Made by a program: the position numbers and the translations under genes. Shown one piece after another: positions 1-5,794 of a DNA stretch of 8,742 nucleotides. The notes beneath the pieces were generated by a model. The model searched no databases, was not told where the DNA came from, and saw only the letters and a list, made by a program, of their open reading frames with translations. Each line of letters starts with the position of its first letter. The stretch's first letter is position 1. Source of the stretch: Planctomycetaceae bacterium (lineage in GTDB: Bacteria > Planctomycetota > Planctomycetia > Planctomycetales > Planctomycetaceae); contig JAJDEK010000417.1 of the NCBI GenBank assembly GCA_029259875.1, positions 1 through 8,742 on the forward strand. Reading direction: 5' to 3'.

Positions 1-18
1 TCTTGCGGGGATTGTTTG

Positions 19-129
19 ATGAAAAAGTTAAAATTGCCTGATATTGTGTGGGGTATGATTGCAGCGTTTTGTATTGGGTTTGTTTCTGCCTGGCAGTTTG
101 GTTTGTTGGCGTGTTTCGTCAATGGCTAG
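19..129 (+). CDS. Small single-helix membrane protein, 36 aa, function unknown
   Basis: The ATG at 19 opens a 36-residue frame ending at TAG 127-129. The protein has a short basic start (MKKLKLPD) and then an almost unbroken hydrophobic stretch, residues about 9-34, rich in I, F, W, A, G and L. This predicts one membrane-spanning helix with the positive end in the cytoplasm. A GGGG at 7-10 stands 8 bases upstream as a possible weak ribosome binding site. Its last eight bases overlap the start of the gp10-like gene at 122, so the two are probably translationally coupled. The frame is also open from base 1 to 18, so a longer protein starting before the window cannot be excluded. No family is recognised. 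Small membrane proteins in phage late operons can act in lysis or exclusion, but nothing here shows such a role. Confidence 0.55.
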   Translation: MKKLKLPDIVWGMIAAFCIGFVSAWQFGLLACFVNG

Positions 130-550
130 ATCATTCTCGGCGCAGGTTGATAAATGGGTGCTGCAAACGCAGGACCGCATGGAGCGGGTGGCTAAGGAAT
201 CCATCAAGCGCGTTGTGAAAGAGATGCAAAAGCCTGTGGCGCAGGGTGGAAACATGCCGGTCGATACCGGGTTTCTAAGAGCGTCGCTTCAAAGCGGTCT
301 GAATGCCAAGCCAAATCTGGCGCCTGAAGGAAGAAGCCAGGGAGGGGCGGAGGAAGAAGTGGAACTGACCATCGCCCAGATGAAGATCGGGGACACATAT
401 CACGCAGCTTATGGAGCGAATTACGCGGCGGCTGTTGAGTTCGGCGGGGGTGGAAGACAGCCCCGCGCGTTCGTCCGGTCGGCTGCAAAGAAATGGGGCC
501 AGATTGTCAAGCAAGTCGCAAAGGAGGCCCAGGCAAGGGCTAAAGGTTAG
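122..550 (+). CDS. HK97-gp10-like neck / tail completion protein
   Basis: This 142-residue protein fits the HK97-gp10-like family, small proteins that sit at the head-tail interface or complete the tail tip side of the neck. The family signature is PVDTGFLRASL at residues 46-56, followed near the C-terminus by YAAAVEFGG (101-109) and RAFVRSAAKKW (115-125). The N-terminal 35 residues predict an amphipathic helix. I chose ATG 122 rather than the in-frame ATG 59. The longer form would add an out-of-character hydrophobic leader that merely reads through the upstream small gene in another frame, and the family usually begins close to the helix. ATG 122 overlaps the stop of the upstream gene by 8 bases, and no strong ribosome binding site precedes it. 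In comparable phages this gene generally lies next to the tail terminator. Here it lies upstream of the protease, which is unusual. Confidence 0.85.
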   Translation: MARSFSAQVDKWVLQTQDRMERVAKESIKRVVKEMQKPVAQGGNMPVDTGFLRASLQSGLNAKPNLAPEGRSQGGAEEEVELTIAQMKIGDTYHAAYGANYAAAVEFGGGGRQPRAFVRSAAKKWGQIVKQVAKEAQARAKG

Positions 551-749
551 GGTCGGTCGAAGCCGGGTTCTTATCCAGCCCGTGCTCCACGCCATAGACT
601 AACGCTAATTGCAGTGTTCTGACGATTTTAAGAATTACTTCAAGGGTGTGCTGGCCTAAAGCAGCCTCGCCCGTTTTGTTTTCGAGAAGATGTTCAATTT
701 CATAGAGCAGATCATAGACCTGCTCGTTGGTTAATTTACTGACTGCCAT
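540..749 (-). CDS. Reverse-strand accessory (moron-like) small protein, 69 aa
   Basis: Read on the minus strand from ATG at 749-747 to a stop at 542-540, this frame gives 69 residues of protein-like composition. Two predicted amphipathic helices (about 8-24 and 33-56) are rich in L, V, E and K, and a polar tail follows. There are few Arg, Pro or Cys residues, unlike typical antisense noise. It lies almost wholly in a stretch with no plus-strand gene and overlaps only the last 11 bases of the gp10-like gene. Hand-counted GC over 601-749 is about 42 percent, against about 58 percent in the line 841-900 of the neighbouring protease gene. Opposite orientation, own base composition and insertion between two late genes are the usual marks of a moron. 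No family is recognised. The upstream sequence offers only a weak ribosome binding site (AAGTGG) and no clear promoter, so expression is inferred. Confidence 0.6.
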   Translation of the reverse strand: MAVSKLTNEQVYDLLYEIEHLLENKTGEAALGQHTLEVILKIVRTLQLALVYGVEHGLDKNPASTDPNL

Positions 750-765
750 CCAGCCACTTTACCAC

Positions 766-799
766 GCCTCGCCGGGACTTCCCAGCGGGGCTTTTCTTT
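766..799 (+). terminator. Terminator-like hairpin ahead of the prohead protease gene
   Basis: Bases 766-776 pair with 781-791 around a four-base loop (777-780). This gives an 11-pair stem with one G-U pair and one C-A mismatch, followed by TTTTCTTT at 792-799. The T-run is on the plus strand, so the hairpin would act on rightward transcripts entering the protease gene. It ends directly before the GAGGA ribosome binding site at 800-804. It could be a leaky terminator, an attenuator, or an RNA-processing and stability element. Confidence 0.55.
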
Positions 800-811
800 G
801 AGGAATCCGCC

Positions 812-1498
812 ATGAATGCGCAGATCGAGGCTAAACATCTTGTGCGTCCGTTCGAGCTTAAGCAGGTCTCGGAGGCTGGTGAGTTCGAGGGTTATGGGTC
901 GGTTTTTAACGTTCTCGACTCTGATCGCGACATCGTTATGCCCGGCGCCTTCGCGGACTCGCTTAAACAACATGCCTCGCAAGGGACCATGCCGGCCATG
1001 CTGTTTAGCCATAACACGCATGAACCCATAGGCGAATGGGACGAGGTTAAAGAAGACAGCATCGGGCTTTACGTGAAGGGGAATCTCTGGATCGGGCGCG
1101 GCATTCAGAAATCAGAACAGGCCCATGCCAGCATTATGTCAAAGGGGAAGATGGGTCTTTCCATCGGCTTCAGAACGGTGCGTGATGAGTTCGACCGCGA
1201 GGCTGAGACCCGCAAAATCCACGAAGTCAAACTATTTGAAGTTTCGCCGACAGTTTTCCCGGCGAATGAAGCGGCGCGCGTCACCGACGCGAAGTCGGAA
1301 GTTACCCGCAGAGAATTAGAGCGCGCCATGCAGGACGCTGGGCTCACACGCTCTCAGGCCAGGCTCGTGCTCAAGCACGGCTTTGACGGCCTCAATACCG
1401 CCACGCAGGACGCTGGCGCTGAACTGGATCGATTGCTCGGGCCTCTCGCAGAGATCCGTAAATCGCTCCGTGATTTCACTTCAAGCGCAAAGGCGTAA
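812..1498 (+). CDS. HK97-family prohead protease (capsid maturation protease)
   Basis: This 228-residue serine protease cleaves the scaffold/delta domain from the capsid protein inside the assembled prohead, then normally digests itself. Family signatures are clear. They are FEGYGSVFNVLDSDRD (25-40) with MPGAF (43-47), the histidine motif LFSHN (His67), the nucleophile motif GLSIGF (Ser117), and LFEVSPTVFPANEAA (141-155), in which Glu143 is the likely third catalytic residue. The triad is assigned by analogy with HK97 gp4 and was not tested here. The C-terminal tail (about 165-225) is a charged helical segment of the type often seen in this family, with RELERAMQDAGLTRSQA at 167-183. ATG 812 is preceded by GAGGA at 800-804 with a 7-base spacer. 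The gene is followed 5 bases later by the capsid gene, the standard protease-capsid pair. Confidence 0.96.
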   Translation: MNAQIEAKHLVRPFELKQVSEAGEFEGYGSVFNVLDSDRDIVMPGAFADSLKQHASQGTMPAMLFSHNTHEPIGEWDEVKEDSIGLYVKGNLWIGRGIQKSEQAHASIMSKGKMGLSIGFRTVRDEFDREAETRKIHEVKLFEVSPTVFPANEAARVTDAKSEVTRRELERAMQDAGLTRSQARLVLKHGFDGLNTATQDAGAELDRLLGPLAEIRKSLRDFTSSAKA

Positions 1499-1503
1499 CC
1501 AAA

Positions 1504-2856
1504 ATGACTGAACAACTCGATCCCAAGGTCGTCGAACAGATTACAAAGGAAATCAAATCTTTCGGCGATGACATAAAGGGCTTGAAAGAGTCCATGCACA
1601 GCGAAATCGCTGACGTCCGCAAAGTGGCGGAGGAGGCGAAAGGGCTCCCTGAAGACATCGTGCTGAAGGACCAGCTCGACAAATTCGCCGAGTCCATCAC
1701 CACGAAACAGGATGCGATGGATAAGGCCGTCAAGGCCGCGACAGAACAAGCGGATAAGATCGAAACAATCCTCAAGCGTTCTCCCGTCGGCGAAAACTCA
1801 AACAAGGATGAAACCAAACAAGCTATTGATTTCAACCGCACCATGGGTGTGCTGCAAGGCGCCGTCACGACCATGCGACCCTTGAATGTTGAGGGTGTCG
1901 ATGTTGACGAATACGGCCTCTACACCAAGGCGTTCGATAGGTATCTGTCTATCGGAGACCGCGCGCTCGGGCAGGATGAGATGAAGGCCCTTTCCGTCGC
2001 CAGCGATCCTGACGGCGGGTATCTGGTGCCGACGGCAATGTCTCAGCGTATTGTTGAGAAGGTGTTCGAGACATCGCAGATCCGTGATCTGGCAACGGTG
2101 GAAACCATCGGAACGTCTGAACTGGACGTTCCGGCGGATGAGGACGAAGCCGCCGCTGGGTGGGTGGGCGAACAGGCAACCCGTGCCGAAACGGCAACGC
2201 CGACACGTGGAATGCGGAAGATCATCGTTCATGAACTTCACGCCTCCCCGCGCGCCACGCAAAAGCTGCTCGATGATGCAAGCCAGGATCAAGAAAGCTG
2301 GTTATCCAGGAAGGTGGGTGGAAAATTCGCTCGGCTTGAGAACACGGCCTTTGTTAATGGCAACGGTGTTAACAAGCCCCGAGGCATGTTGACGTATGCG
2401 GCTGGGACCGGTGCTTCTCAGATCAATCAGATCAACTCCGGTAGCGCCACATTGCTCACGGCGGACGGCATCAAAGGACTGCCGATGGAACTGAAAGAGC
2501 CATACCAGAATAACGCCTGGTGGCTCATGAAGCGTTCCAGCTTGAAAGCGGTTCTGTTGTTCAAGGACTCCAATAACCAATACCTCTGGCGCCCTGGTCT
2601 TGAGCAGAAAGGCCCGTCAAGTCTCGGCGGGTACTCTGTCCGCATGGCTGACGATATGCCTGCGGTGGGTGCTGGCGCTCTGTCGATTATCTTTGGTGAT
2701 ATCCGGCAGGCTTACACCATTGTTGACCGTATCGGGGTTCGTGTTTTGCGTGATCCGTTCACTGCCAAACCGTTCGTGGTGTTCTACACGACAAAACGGG
2801 TCGGCGGCGACGTGGTGAACTTCGAAGCAATCGTCATTCAAAAGGTTGCCGCGTAA
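1504..2856 (+). CDS. Major capsid protein, HK97 fold, with N-terminal delta domain
   Basis: This 450-residue protein forms the icosahedral shell. Residues about 1-95 are highly charged and predicted to form a helical, coiled-coil-like delta (scaffold) domain, with a linker to about 160. The mature part probably begins near ALSVASDPDGGYLVP (162-176), a landmark at the start of the mature subunit in this family. Other family landmarks are AGWVGEQA (218-225), HELHASPRATQKLLDDA (243-259, the long helix region) and NTAFVNGNGVNKPRG (280-294). The exact cleavage point cannot be read from the sequence. If it is near 161, the delta domain is longer than the roughly 100 residues of HK97 itself. AAAGG at 1489-1493, inside the end of the protease gene, is a suitable ribosome binding site. 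The protease upstream is its processing enzyme. Confidence 0.97.
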   Translation: MTEQLDPKVVEQITKEIKSFGDDIKGLKESMHSEIADVRKVAEEAKGLPEDIVLKDQLDKFAESITTKQDAMDKAVKAATEQADKIETILKRSPVGENSNKDETKQAIDFNRTMGVLQGAVTTMRPLNVEGVDVDEYGLYTKAFDRYLSIGDRALGQDEMKALSVASDPDGGYLVPTAMSQRIVEKVFETSQIRDLATVETIGTSELDVPADEDEAAAGWVGEQATRAETATPTRGMRKIIVHELHASPRATQKLLDDASQDQESWLSRKVGGKFARLENTAFVNGNGVNKPRGMLTYAAGTGASQINQINSGSATLLTADGIKGLPMELKEPYQNNAWWLMKRSSLKAVLLFKDSNNQYLWRPGLEQKGPSSLGGYSVRMADDMPAVGAGALSIIFGDIRQAYTIVDRIGVRVLRDPFTAKPFVVFYTTKRVGGDVVNFEAIVIQKVAA

Positions 2857-2872
2857 GCGCCATCCCAAACTT

Positions 2873-2878
2873 AAGGAG
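2873..2878 (+). promoter_or_regulatory. Strong ribosome binding site (AAGGAG) that fixes the start at 2888
   Basis: AAGGAG stands 9 bases before ATG 2888. It decides against the longer in-frame start at 2846, which lies inside the end of the capsid gene and has no comparable site. Confidence 0.85.
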
Positions 2879-2887
2879 ATTTCACCA

Positions 2888-3313
2888 ATGCGTGATTTAC
2901 ATAACAACGTCAAAATTCTGACGGCTATCGAACCGGTGGCCGTCGGAACCACAGGAACCGGCAAAACCAGCGGCGCCATCGACCGGCAGGGATACGATTC
3001 CCTGGAGTTCGACATCGCCTATGGGGCTGTCACGGCCACGGCTGCGGCCTTCACCGTGGCTTTAACAGAAAGCGATCTGGCGACGTCCGGCTTCACGGCT
3101 GTTGCTGATGCGGACCTTCTCGGCACTGAACTGTTGGCCGGACTTGCGGCTGCGGTGCGTGTCGACGGGTCAACGGAAAAAGTGACCAAAAAGATCGGCT
3201 ATATCGGCAATAAACGGTACGTCAAGGTGCAGGTTTCAAGCACCACGACAGCCGGAACCCCCATCGGCGTGAACGCCATTTTGGGCAATCCGAGTCAGTC
3301 GCCAGTAGCTTAA
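2888..3313 (+). CDS. Probable capsid decoration / head protein
   Basis: The protein has 141 residues and begins MRDLHNN. It is rich in A, T, V and G, with alternating beta-strand patterns. Recognisable stretches include IDRQGYDSLEFDIAYG (31-46), DADLLGTE (75-82) and IGYIGNKRYVKVQV (102-115). I recall proteins with the IDRQGYDSLEF and IGYxGxKRYVK pattern directly after the major capsid gene in many phages, usually without a named function. Position, size, beta-rich character and a strong ribosome binding site (high expression) suggest that it binds the outside of the shell as a decoration protein. That role is inferred and no catalytic motif is seen. The gene ends at TAA 3311-3313 and is followed at once by a terminator-like hairpin, so capsid and decoration genes form one bracketed unit. 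Confidence 0.7.
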   Translation: MRDLHNNVKILTAIEPVAVGTTGTGKTSGAIDRQGYDSLEFDIAYGAVTATAAAFTVALTESDLATSGFTAVADADLLGTELLAGLAAAVRVDGSTEKVTKKIGYIGNKRYVKVQVSSTTTAGTPIGVNAILGNPSQSPVA

Positions 3314-3322
3314 TTCTCCCTG

Positions 3323-3359
3323 GGGTCGGTTGCTTAAAGCAGCCGGCCCGCCCTTTTTT
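3323..3359 (+). terminator. Terminator-like hairpin after the decoration gene
   Basis: Bases 3323-3333 pair with 3339-3349 around the loop TTAAA. The 11-pair stem has no mismatch and two G-U pairs. GCCC and then six T at 3354-3359 follow. It lies in the 57-base gap between the decoration gene and the MAF-like gene and points rightward. It is probably a partial intrinsic terminator that lowers expression of downstream genes relative to the capsid genes. Confidence 0.7.
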
Positions 3360-3370
3360 GGATTATGTGA

Positions 3371-4102
3371 ATGAACGAGAAGACTTACGTACCCAATTCC
3401 GTCGCCATCGTGGCGCTGGGGCCATCCATGCACGAATATGTCAGTCTCTCTAGGACGTCAGGATCGCGCAAGGCAATCGCAGACGAGACATGGGCGATCA
3501 ACGCCGTGATTGACGTGATCCAATATGATCGTGGCTTCGCGATGGATGATTTGCGCGTGCAGGAAGCCAGAGCGGCGGCTGACCCCGCCGGTCACGTCGC
3601 CAATCTTCTTGCCGGACTGAAAGCGGCGAAGGGTCCGGTTTATACCAGTACGGCTTATCCAGAATATCCGGCAATGGTTGAGTACCCGCTTGAAGACGTT
3701 CTCAACAAATGCGGGGGGTTTCTATATTTCAATTCAACGGTCGCCTATGCGGTGGCCTACGCGCTCTATCTGGGTGTTCCAAACATAAGCCTTTGGGGTA
3801 TCGATTTTACTTATTCCGACAGACATCACGCTGAAAAAGGGCGGGCGTGTGTTGAGTATTGGCTCGGCCAATGCGCCGCAGTCGGTGCGAAAATATTGGT
3901 CCCCAATTCATCGACATTGTTGGACGGTAGTGAGCCGGAAGATCAAAAACCTTACGGCTATGATGCGCATAAAATCGTGGTCGAGGATCTCGGTGACAAG
4001 TGCAAGATCAAGAAAATCCCGCGTGAGAATCTGCCAAGCGCGGCGGAGATGGAAAAACGATATGACCACGGGGATCAACCTAAATTGGAGGTAGTGGCAT
4101 GA
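3371..4102 (+). CDS. MAF/DUF115-like Rossmann-type protein in the structural operon
   Basis: The protein has 243 residues. A hydrophobic strand ends in a glycine-proline turn near the N-terminus (VAIVALGPSM, 11-20). ETWAINAV (39-46) and AMDD (57-60) follow, then the most telling block: a helix NSTVAYAVAYALYLG (121-135) and ISLWGIDFTYSDRHHAEKG (139-157). A G-x-D-x-x-Y motif with a downstream His and Gly, after a helix and hydrophobic strand, resembles the core of DUF115/MAF (flagellar nonulosonic-acid transferase-like) and related MptE-like and sialyltransferase-like folds. Substrate and activity are unknown. The C-terminal 60 residues are charged and probably extended. I recall similar proteins in phage structural clusters annotated only as hypothetical. 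ATG 3371 has a weak GGA at 3360-3362. The stop overlaps the next gene as ATGA. A non-enzymatic head role is an alternative. Confidence 0.5.
   Translation: MNEKTYVPNSVAIVALGPSMHEYVSLSRTSGSRKAIADETWAINAVIDVIQYDRGFAMDDLRVQEARAAADPAGHVANLLAGLKAAKGPVYTSTAYPEYPAMVEYPLEDVLNKCGGFLYFNSTVAYAVAYALYLGVPNISLWGIDFTYSDRHHAEKGRACVEYWLGQCAAVGAKILVPNSSTLLDGSEPEDQKPYGYDAHKIVVEDLGDKCKIKKIPRENLPSAAEMEKRYDHGDQPKLEVVA
4087..4091 (+). promoter_or_regulatory. Ribosome binding site GGAGG for the small gene at 4099
   Basis: GGAGG lies 7 bases before ATG 4099, inside the last codons of the MAF-like gene. It supports the 76-residue gene as genuinely translated and not just an open frame. Confidence 0.8.
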
Positions 4103-4329
4103 GATGCAAGGTATTAAAGCAATTTCCTTACGCCAAGGACGGGATTGACGTGAAGAACGTCCGGCCCGGTGAAGTGGTCGATTTTGACGCTTCTATTGTT
4201 GGCGGATTGATCGAAGCTGGGATGGTCGAAGAGGCAACGGAAGAGAAAGACGCCGGACCGGCCCCTAAAAACAAAGCACTAAAGGGCGCGCCGGAGAACA
4301 AATCAAAGCGGAAGCGTCAACATGGCTAA
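4099..4329 (+). CDS. Small structural-operon protein, first of a tandem pair, 76 aa
   Basis: ATG 4099 overlaps the previous stop by four bases (ATGA) and has a strong GGAGG site. Residues 1-45 look like a small folded domain: strands MRCKVLKQFPYAKDG and VRPGEVVDF, then a helix ending LIEAGMVEE (37-45). Residues 46-76 are a low-complexity, Lys/Ala/Glu-rich tail that is probably disordered. The fold pattern, a strand with PGE turn and then a helix ending in AG-x-VEE, recurs in the next gene, so the two may be diverged duplicates. Small proteins of this kind occur between capsid and connector genes in many phages without assigned function. A role in head completion or nucleic-acid contact is only a guess. 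Confidence 0.75.
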   Translation: MRCKVLKQFPYAKDGIDVKNVRPGEVVDFDASIVGGLIEAGMVEEATEEKDAGPAPKNKALKGAPENKSKRKRQHG

Positions 4330-4495
4330 ATATTACAAGGTCAAGCACCCGTTTTTCATGACCGATGAGCACGGGAAGCGGATCAAGGTCGAAACCGGCA
4401 CCCGGATTGAGCTAAGCAAAAGGAAAGCTGCGCGGTATCTGTCCGCTGGTTTTGTGGAAGAAACATCGATCCTGTCTGCGAAGAGTCGGCGTTAA
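4322..4495 (+). CDS. Small basic protein, second of a tandem pair, 57 aa
   Basis: ATG 4322 overlaps the end of the previous gene by 8 bases and runs to TAA 4493-4495. GGAAG at 4310-4314 is a fair ribosome binding site with a 7-base spacer. The 57 residues carry KYYKVKHPFF (3-12), IKVETGTRIEL (21-31) and a helix leading to YLSAGFVEE (39-47), followed by a short basic tail. Layout and motifs parallel the preceding protein (KV, an aromatic-proline pair, a turn with G, and AG-x-VEE), but the acidic tail is missing and the net charge is strongly positive. The frame is short but has its own start, site and conserved-looking design, and it fills the space exactly up to the next start at 4499. Function is unknown. 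Confidence 0.75.
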   Translation: MAKYYKVKHPFFMTDEHGKRIKVETGTRIELSKRKAARYLSAGFVEETSILSAKSRR

Positions 4496-4498
4496 TCC

Positions 4499-4918
4499 AT
4501 GCCAGCCCTTCGTAAGGATCTCTATGTCGAGCAGGGATCGGACTTCACATGGATTCTGGTCGATAAAGACAGCTCCGGCAGTGTCATAGACAATACCGGC
4601 CACACCGCGCGCATGAGCGTGCGCCGGGCAGTAAACGCCCCTCTCGAACTTGGACTTACAACCGAGGGAGCGACCAGCAAGATCACCCTCGGTGGGGCGA
4701 ACGGGAACATCACCGTCACCATGACGGCTCTGGACACGGCGGCGCTCTCGGCGAAGTCGGTCCAGCCTTCGAGTGGATTGATTTCAACAGGGCCAAAGAC
4801 GGTCAGGGAAAACGTGCAGGCGGTCTACCGTTACGATCTGGAGCGGATCGACGCTTCGGGAATTGTCACCCGCGTGCGTCAGGGCCGGTTGGTCTTGAGA
4901 GCCGAAATAAGCGAATGA
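4499..4918 (+). CDS. Beta-rich phage structural protein of unknown function, 139 aa
   Basis: ATG 4499 follows the preceding stop after three bases. No good ribosome binding site is visible, so translation probably depends on coupling. The protein begins DLYVEQGSDFTWIL (7-20), then ARMSVRRA (37-44), a strand pair around ITLGGANGNITVTM (62-75), and ends YRYDLERIDASG with RVRQGRLVLRAEIS (125-138). This order (an EQG-x-DF strand, a disposition like an immunoglobulin or BppU N-terminal sandwich, and a final RxxQGRLxL strand) is one I associate with small phage proteins between the capsid and connector genes, mostly annotated as hypothetical. Residues 85-106 look like a loop insertion between strands. 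A head-completion or baseplate-type role is possible but unproven. Confidence 0.8.
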   Translation: MPALRKDLYVEQGSDFTWILVDKDSSGSVIDNTGHTARMSVRRAVNAPLELGLTTEGATSKITLGGANGNITVTMTALDTAALSAKSVQPSSGLISTGPKTVRENVQAVYRYDLERIDASGIVTRVRQGRLVLRAEISE

Positions 4919-4925
4919 GGCACAC

Positions 4926-5429
4926 ATGGCTTTAATCGTTGAGGACGGCACGGGTAAAGATGACGCGGAGTCTTATGCCGCCATTGCTGAGATCGACGCC
5001 TATTGGGCAAATCGGGCGCACCGGACGGAAAGCGCGACTTGGACGGCGGCAAGTACGGCCAACAAGGAAAGCGTCGCCCGAGAGGCCACGCAATATATCG
5101 ATGGGGTGTATGGATCAAGATTTCGCGGGCACAGATCGGGGCAAGGTCAAACCCTCGAATGGCCAAGAATTGAGGCTGAGGACGCGCAGGGCTATCCACT
5201 GCCTGATCTGCCAAAGCAATTGAAGGATGCCGTTGCTGAGTTAGCTGTGCGGGCCCTGAGCGCGGTTTTGGACGTCGATCAGGTGCGCGGGGGCCGGGTA
5301 AAGCGAAACAAGGTCGACGGGGCCGTTGAGCAGGAGTTCTTCGAGGATGCCCCTTCTGGAACTGAGTATAAGATCGTGATCGGGATATTGGGACCGATCC
5401 TGAGTTCAGGAAGATGGGCCTGGGCATGA
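4926..5429 (+). CDS. Head-tail adaptor protein (DnaT-like family)
   Basis: The 167-residue protein matches the head-tail connector family often labelled DnaT-like single-stranded DNA binding, a misleading name for proteins that dock onto the portal. Seen here: AESYAAIAEIDAYWANR (14-30), EATQYIDGVYGSRFRGHR (53-70), QTLEWPR (75-81) and DLPKQLKDAVAELAVRAL (94-111). Mostly helical architecture with the LEWPR motif fits the adaptor ring that extends the portal and receives the stopper. GAGG at 4917-4920, formed partly by the previous stop, is the ribosome binding site with a 5-base spacer. The gene ends in an ATGA overlap with the stopper-like gene. A stretch after 120 is basic (RGGRVKRNKV). Confidence 0.85.
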   Translation: MALIVEDGTGKDDAESYAAIAEIDAYWANRAHRTESATWTAASTANKESVAREATQYIDGVYGSRFRGHRSGQGQTLEWPRIEAEDAQGYPLPDLPKQLKDAVAELAVRALSAVLDVDQVRGGRVKRNKVDGAVEQEFFEDAPSGTEYKIVIGILGPILSSGRWAWA

Positions 5430-5794
5430 GCATTTACGACGACATGCGGGGTGTCGCGCAAGACCTGCTGACGGATTTTAACCAGGGAACAATTCAGATC
5501 GAGCGCACGGCGATCACACCCTCGGCAAGCCTGGCGGATGATGATTCAACGGCGGCGCCTGTGGTTTACACCGGGAAGGGAGCGGCGAAGGGGTTCTCTG
5601 ATGATAAAATCGACGGCGAGCAGATCAGGATCGGCGATTTGGAGGTGACAATCTCGGCTGCGAGCCTCTCCATAAACCCTGATGTGCGCGACGTCTGCAT
5701 CATTGATTCCGTGAGGTATGAAATTCAATCTGTCTCTCGTGTACCGGCGGCGGGGACCATCATCGTTCATAAGCTCCACGTCGGAAAACGGTAA
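5426..5794 (+). CDS. Head closure / stopper-like protein
   Basis: The protein has 122 residues from ATG 5426, which overlaps the adaptor stop as ATGA. An in-frame ATG at 5414 would add MGLG. It has an AGGAAG only two bases upstream, too close to work well, so 5426 is preferred but the choice is uncertain. The body is beta-rich, with VVYTGKGAAKGFSDDKIDGE (46-65), IRIGDLEVTISA (67-78) and an ending in VPAAGTIIVHKLHVGKR (106-122). The pattern of a strand, an IDG-x-x-I-x-x-GD turn, and a final PAG-x-x-x-x-Y/H-x-L-x-V strand is typical of small neck proteins that close the head after DNA packaging and form the surface for tail docking. Assignment rests on pattern and on its position between adaptor and terminator. 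Confidence 0.72.
   Translation: MSIYDDMRGVAQDLLTDFNQGTIQIERTAITPSASLADDDSTAAPVVYTGKGAAKGFSDDKIDGEQIRIGDLEVTISAASLSINPDVRDVCIIDSVRYEIQSVSRVPAAGTIIVHKLHVGKR

Noticed and set aside
59..121. Longer N-terminus for the gp10-like protein from ATG 59
   Set aside because: These codons overlap the small membrane-protein gene in another frame and add a leader foreign to the family. ATG 122 with the 8-base overlap fits better.
411..602. Plus-strand open frame overlapping the end of the gp10-like gene
   Set aside because: It is out of frame with a family-supported gene, Arg/Ser-rich, and shows no domain-like pattern.
1798..2292. Long minus-strand open frame (164 codons) opposite the capsid gene
   Set aside because: It lies fully antisense to a strongly supported gene, with Arg/Cys/His-rich noise-like composition and no ribosome binding site recognised.
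2418..2437. Short ATCA-type direct repeat (GATCAATCAGATCAAC) in the capsid gene
   Set aside because: It is explained by coding of IN-QIN residues, has no array structure, and no CRISPR-like spacing is seen anywhere in the window.
2846..2887. Longer N-terminus for the decoration-like protein
   Set aside because: This start lies within the capsid gene and lacks a ribosome binding site, whereas AAGGAG precedes ATG 2888 at ideal distance.
4879..5433. Minus-strand open frame of 184 codons opposite the adaptor gene
   Set aside because: The Pro/Arg-rich composition is typical of antisense of a GC-rich gene. It covers a well-supported plus-strand gene and its junctions.
2220..5775. Near-identical short stretch (ATCATCGTTCAT) in the capsid gene (about 2221) and stopper-like gene (about 5760)
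   Set aside because: Both encode an IIVH strand in different proteins. Twelve bases is too short to argue for a repeat or recombination site.
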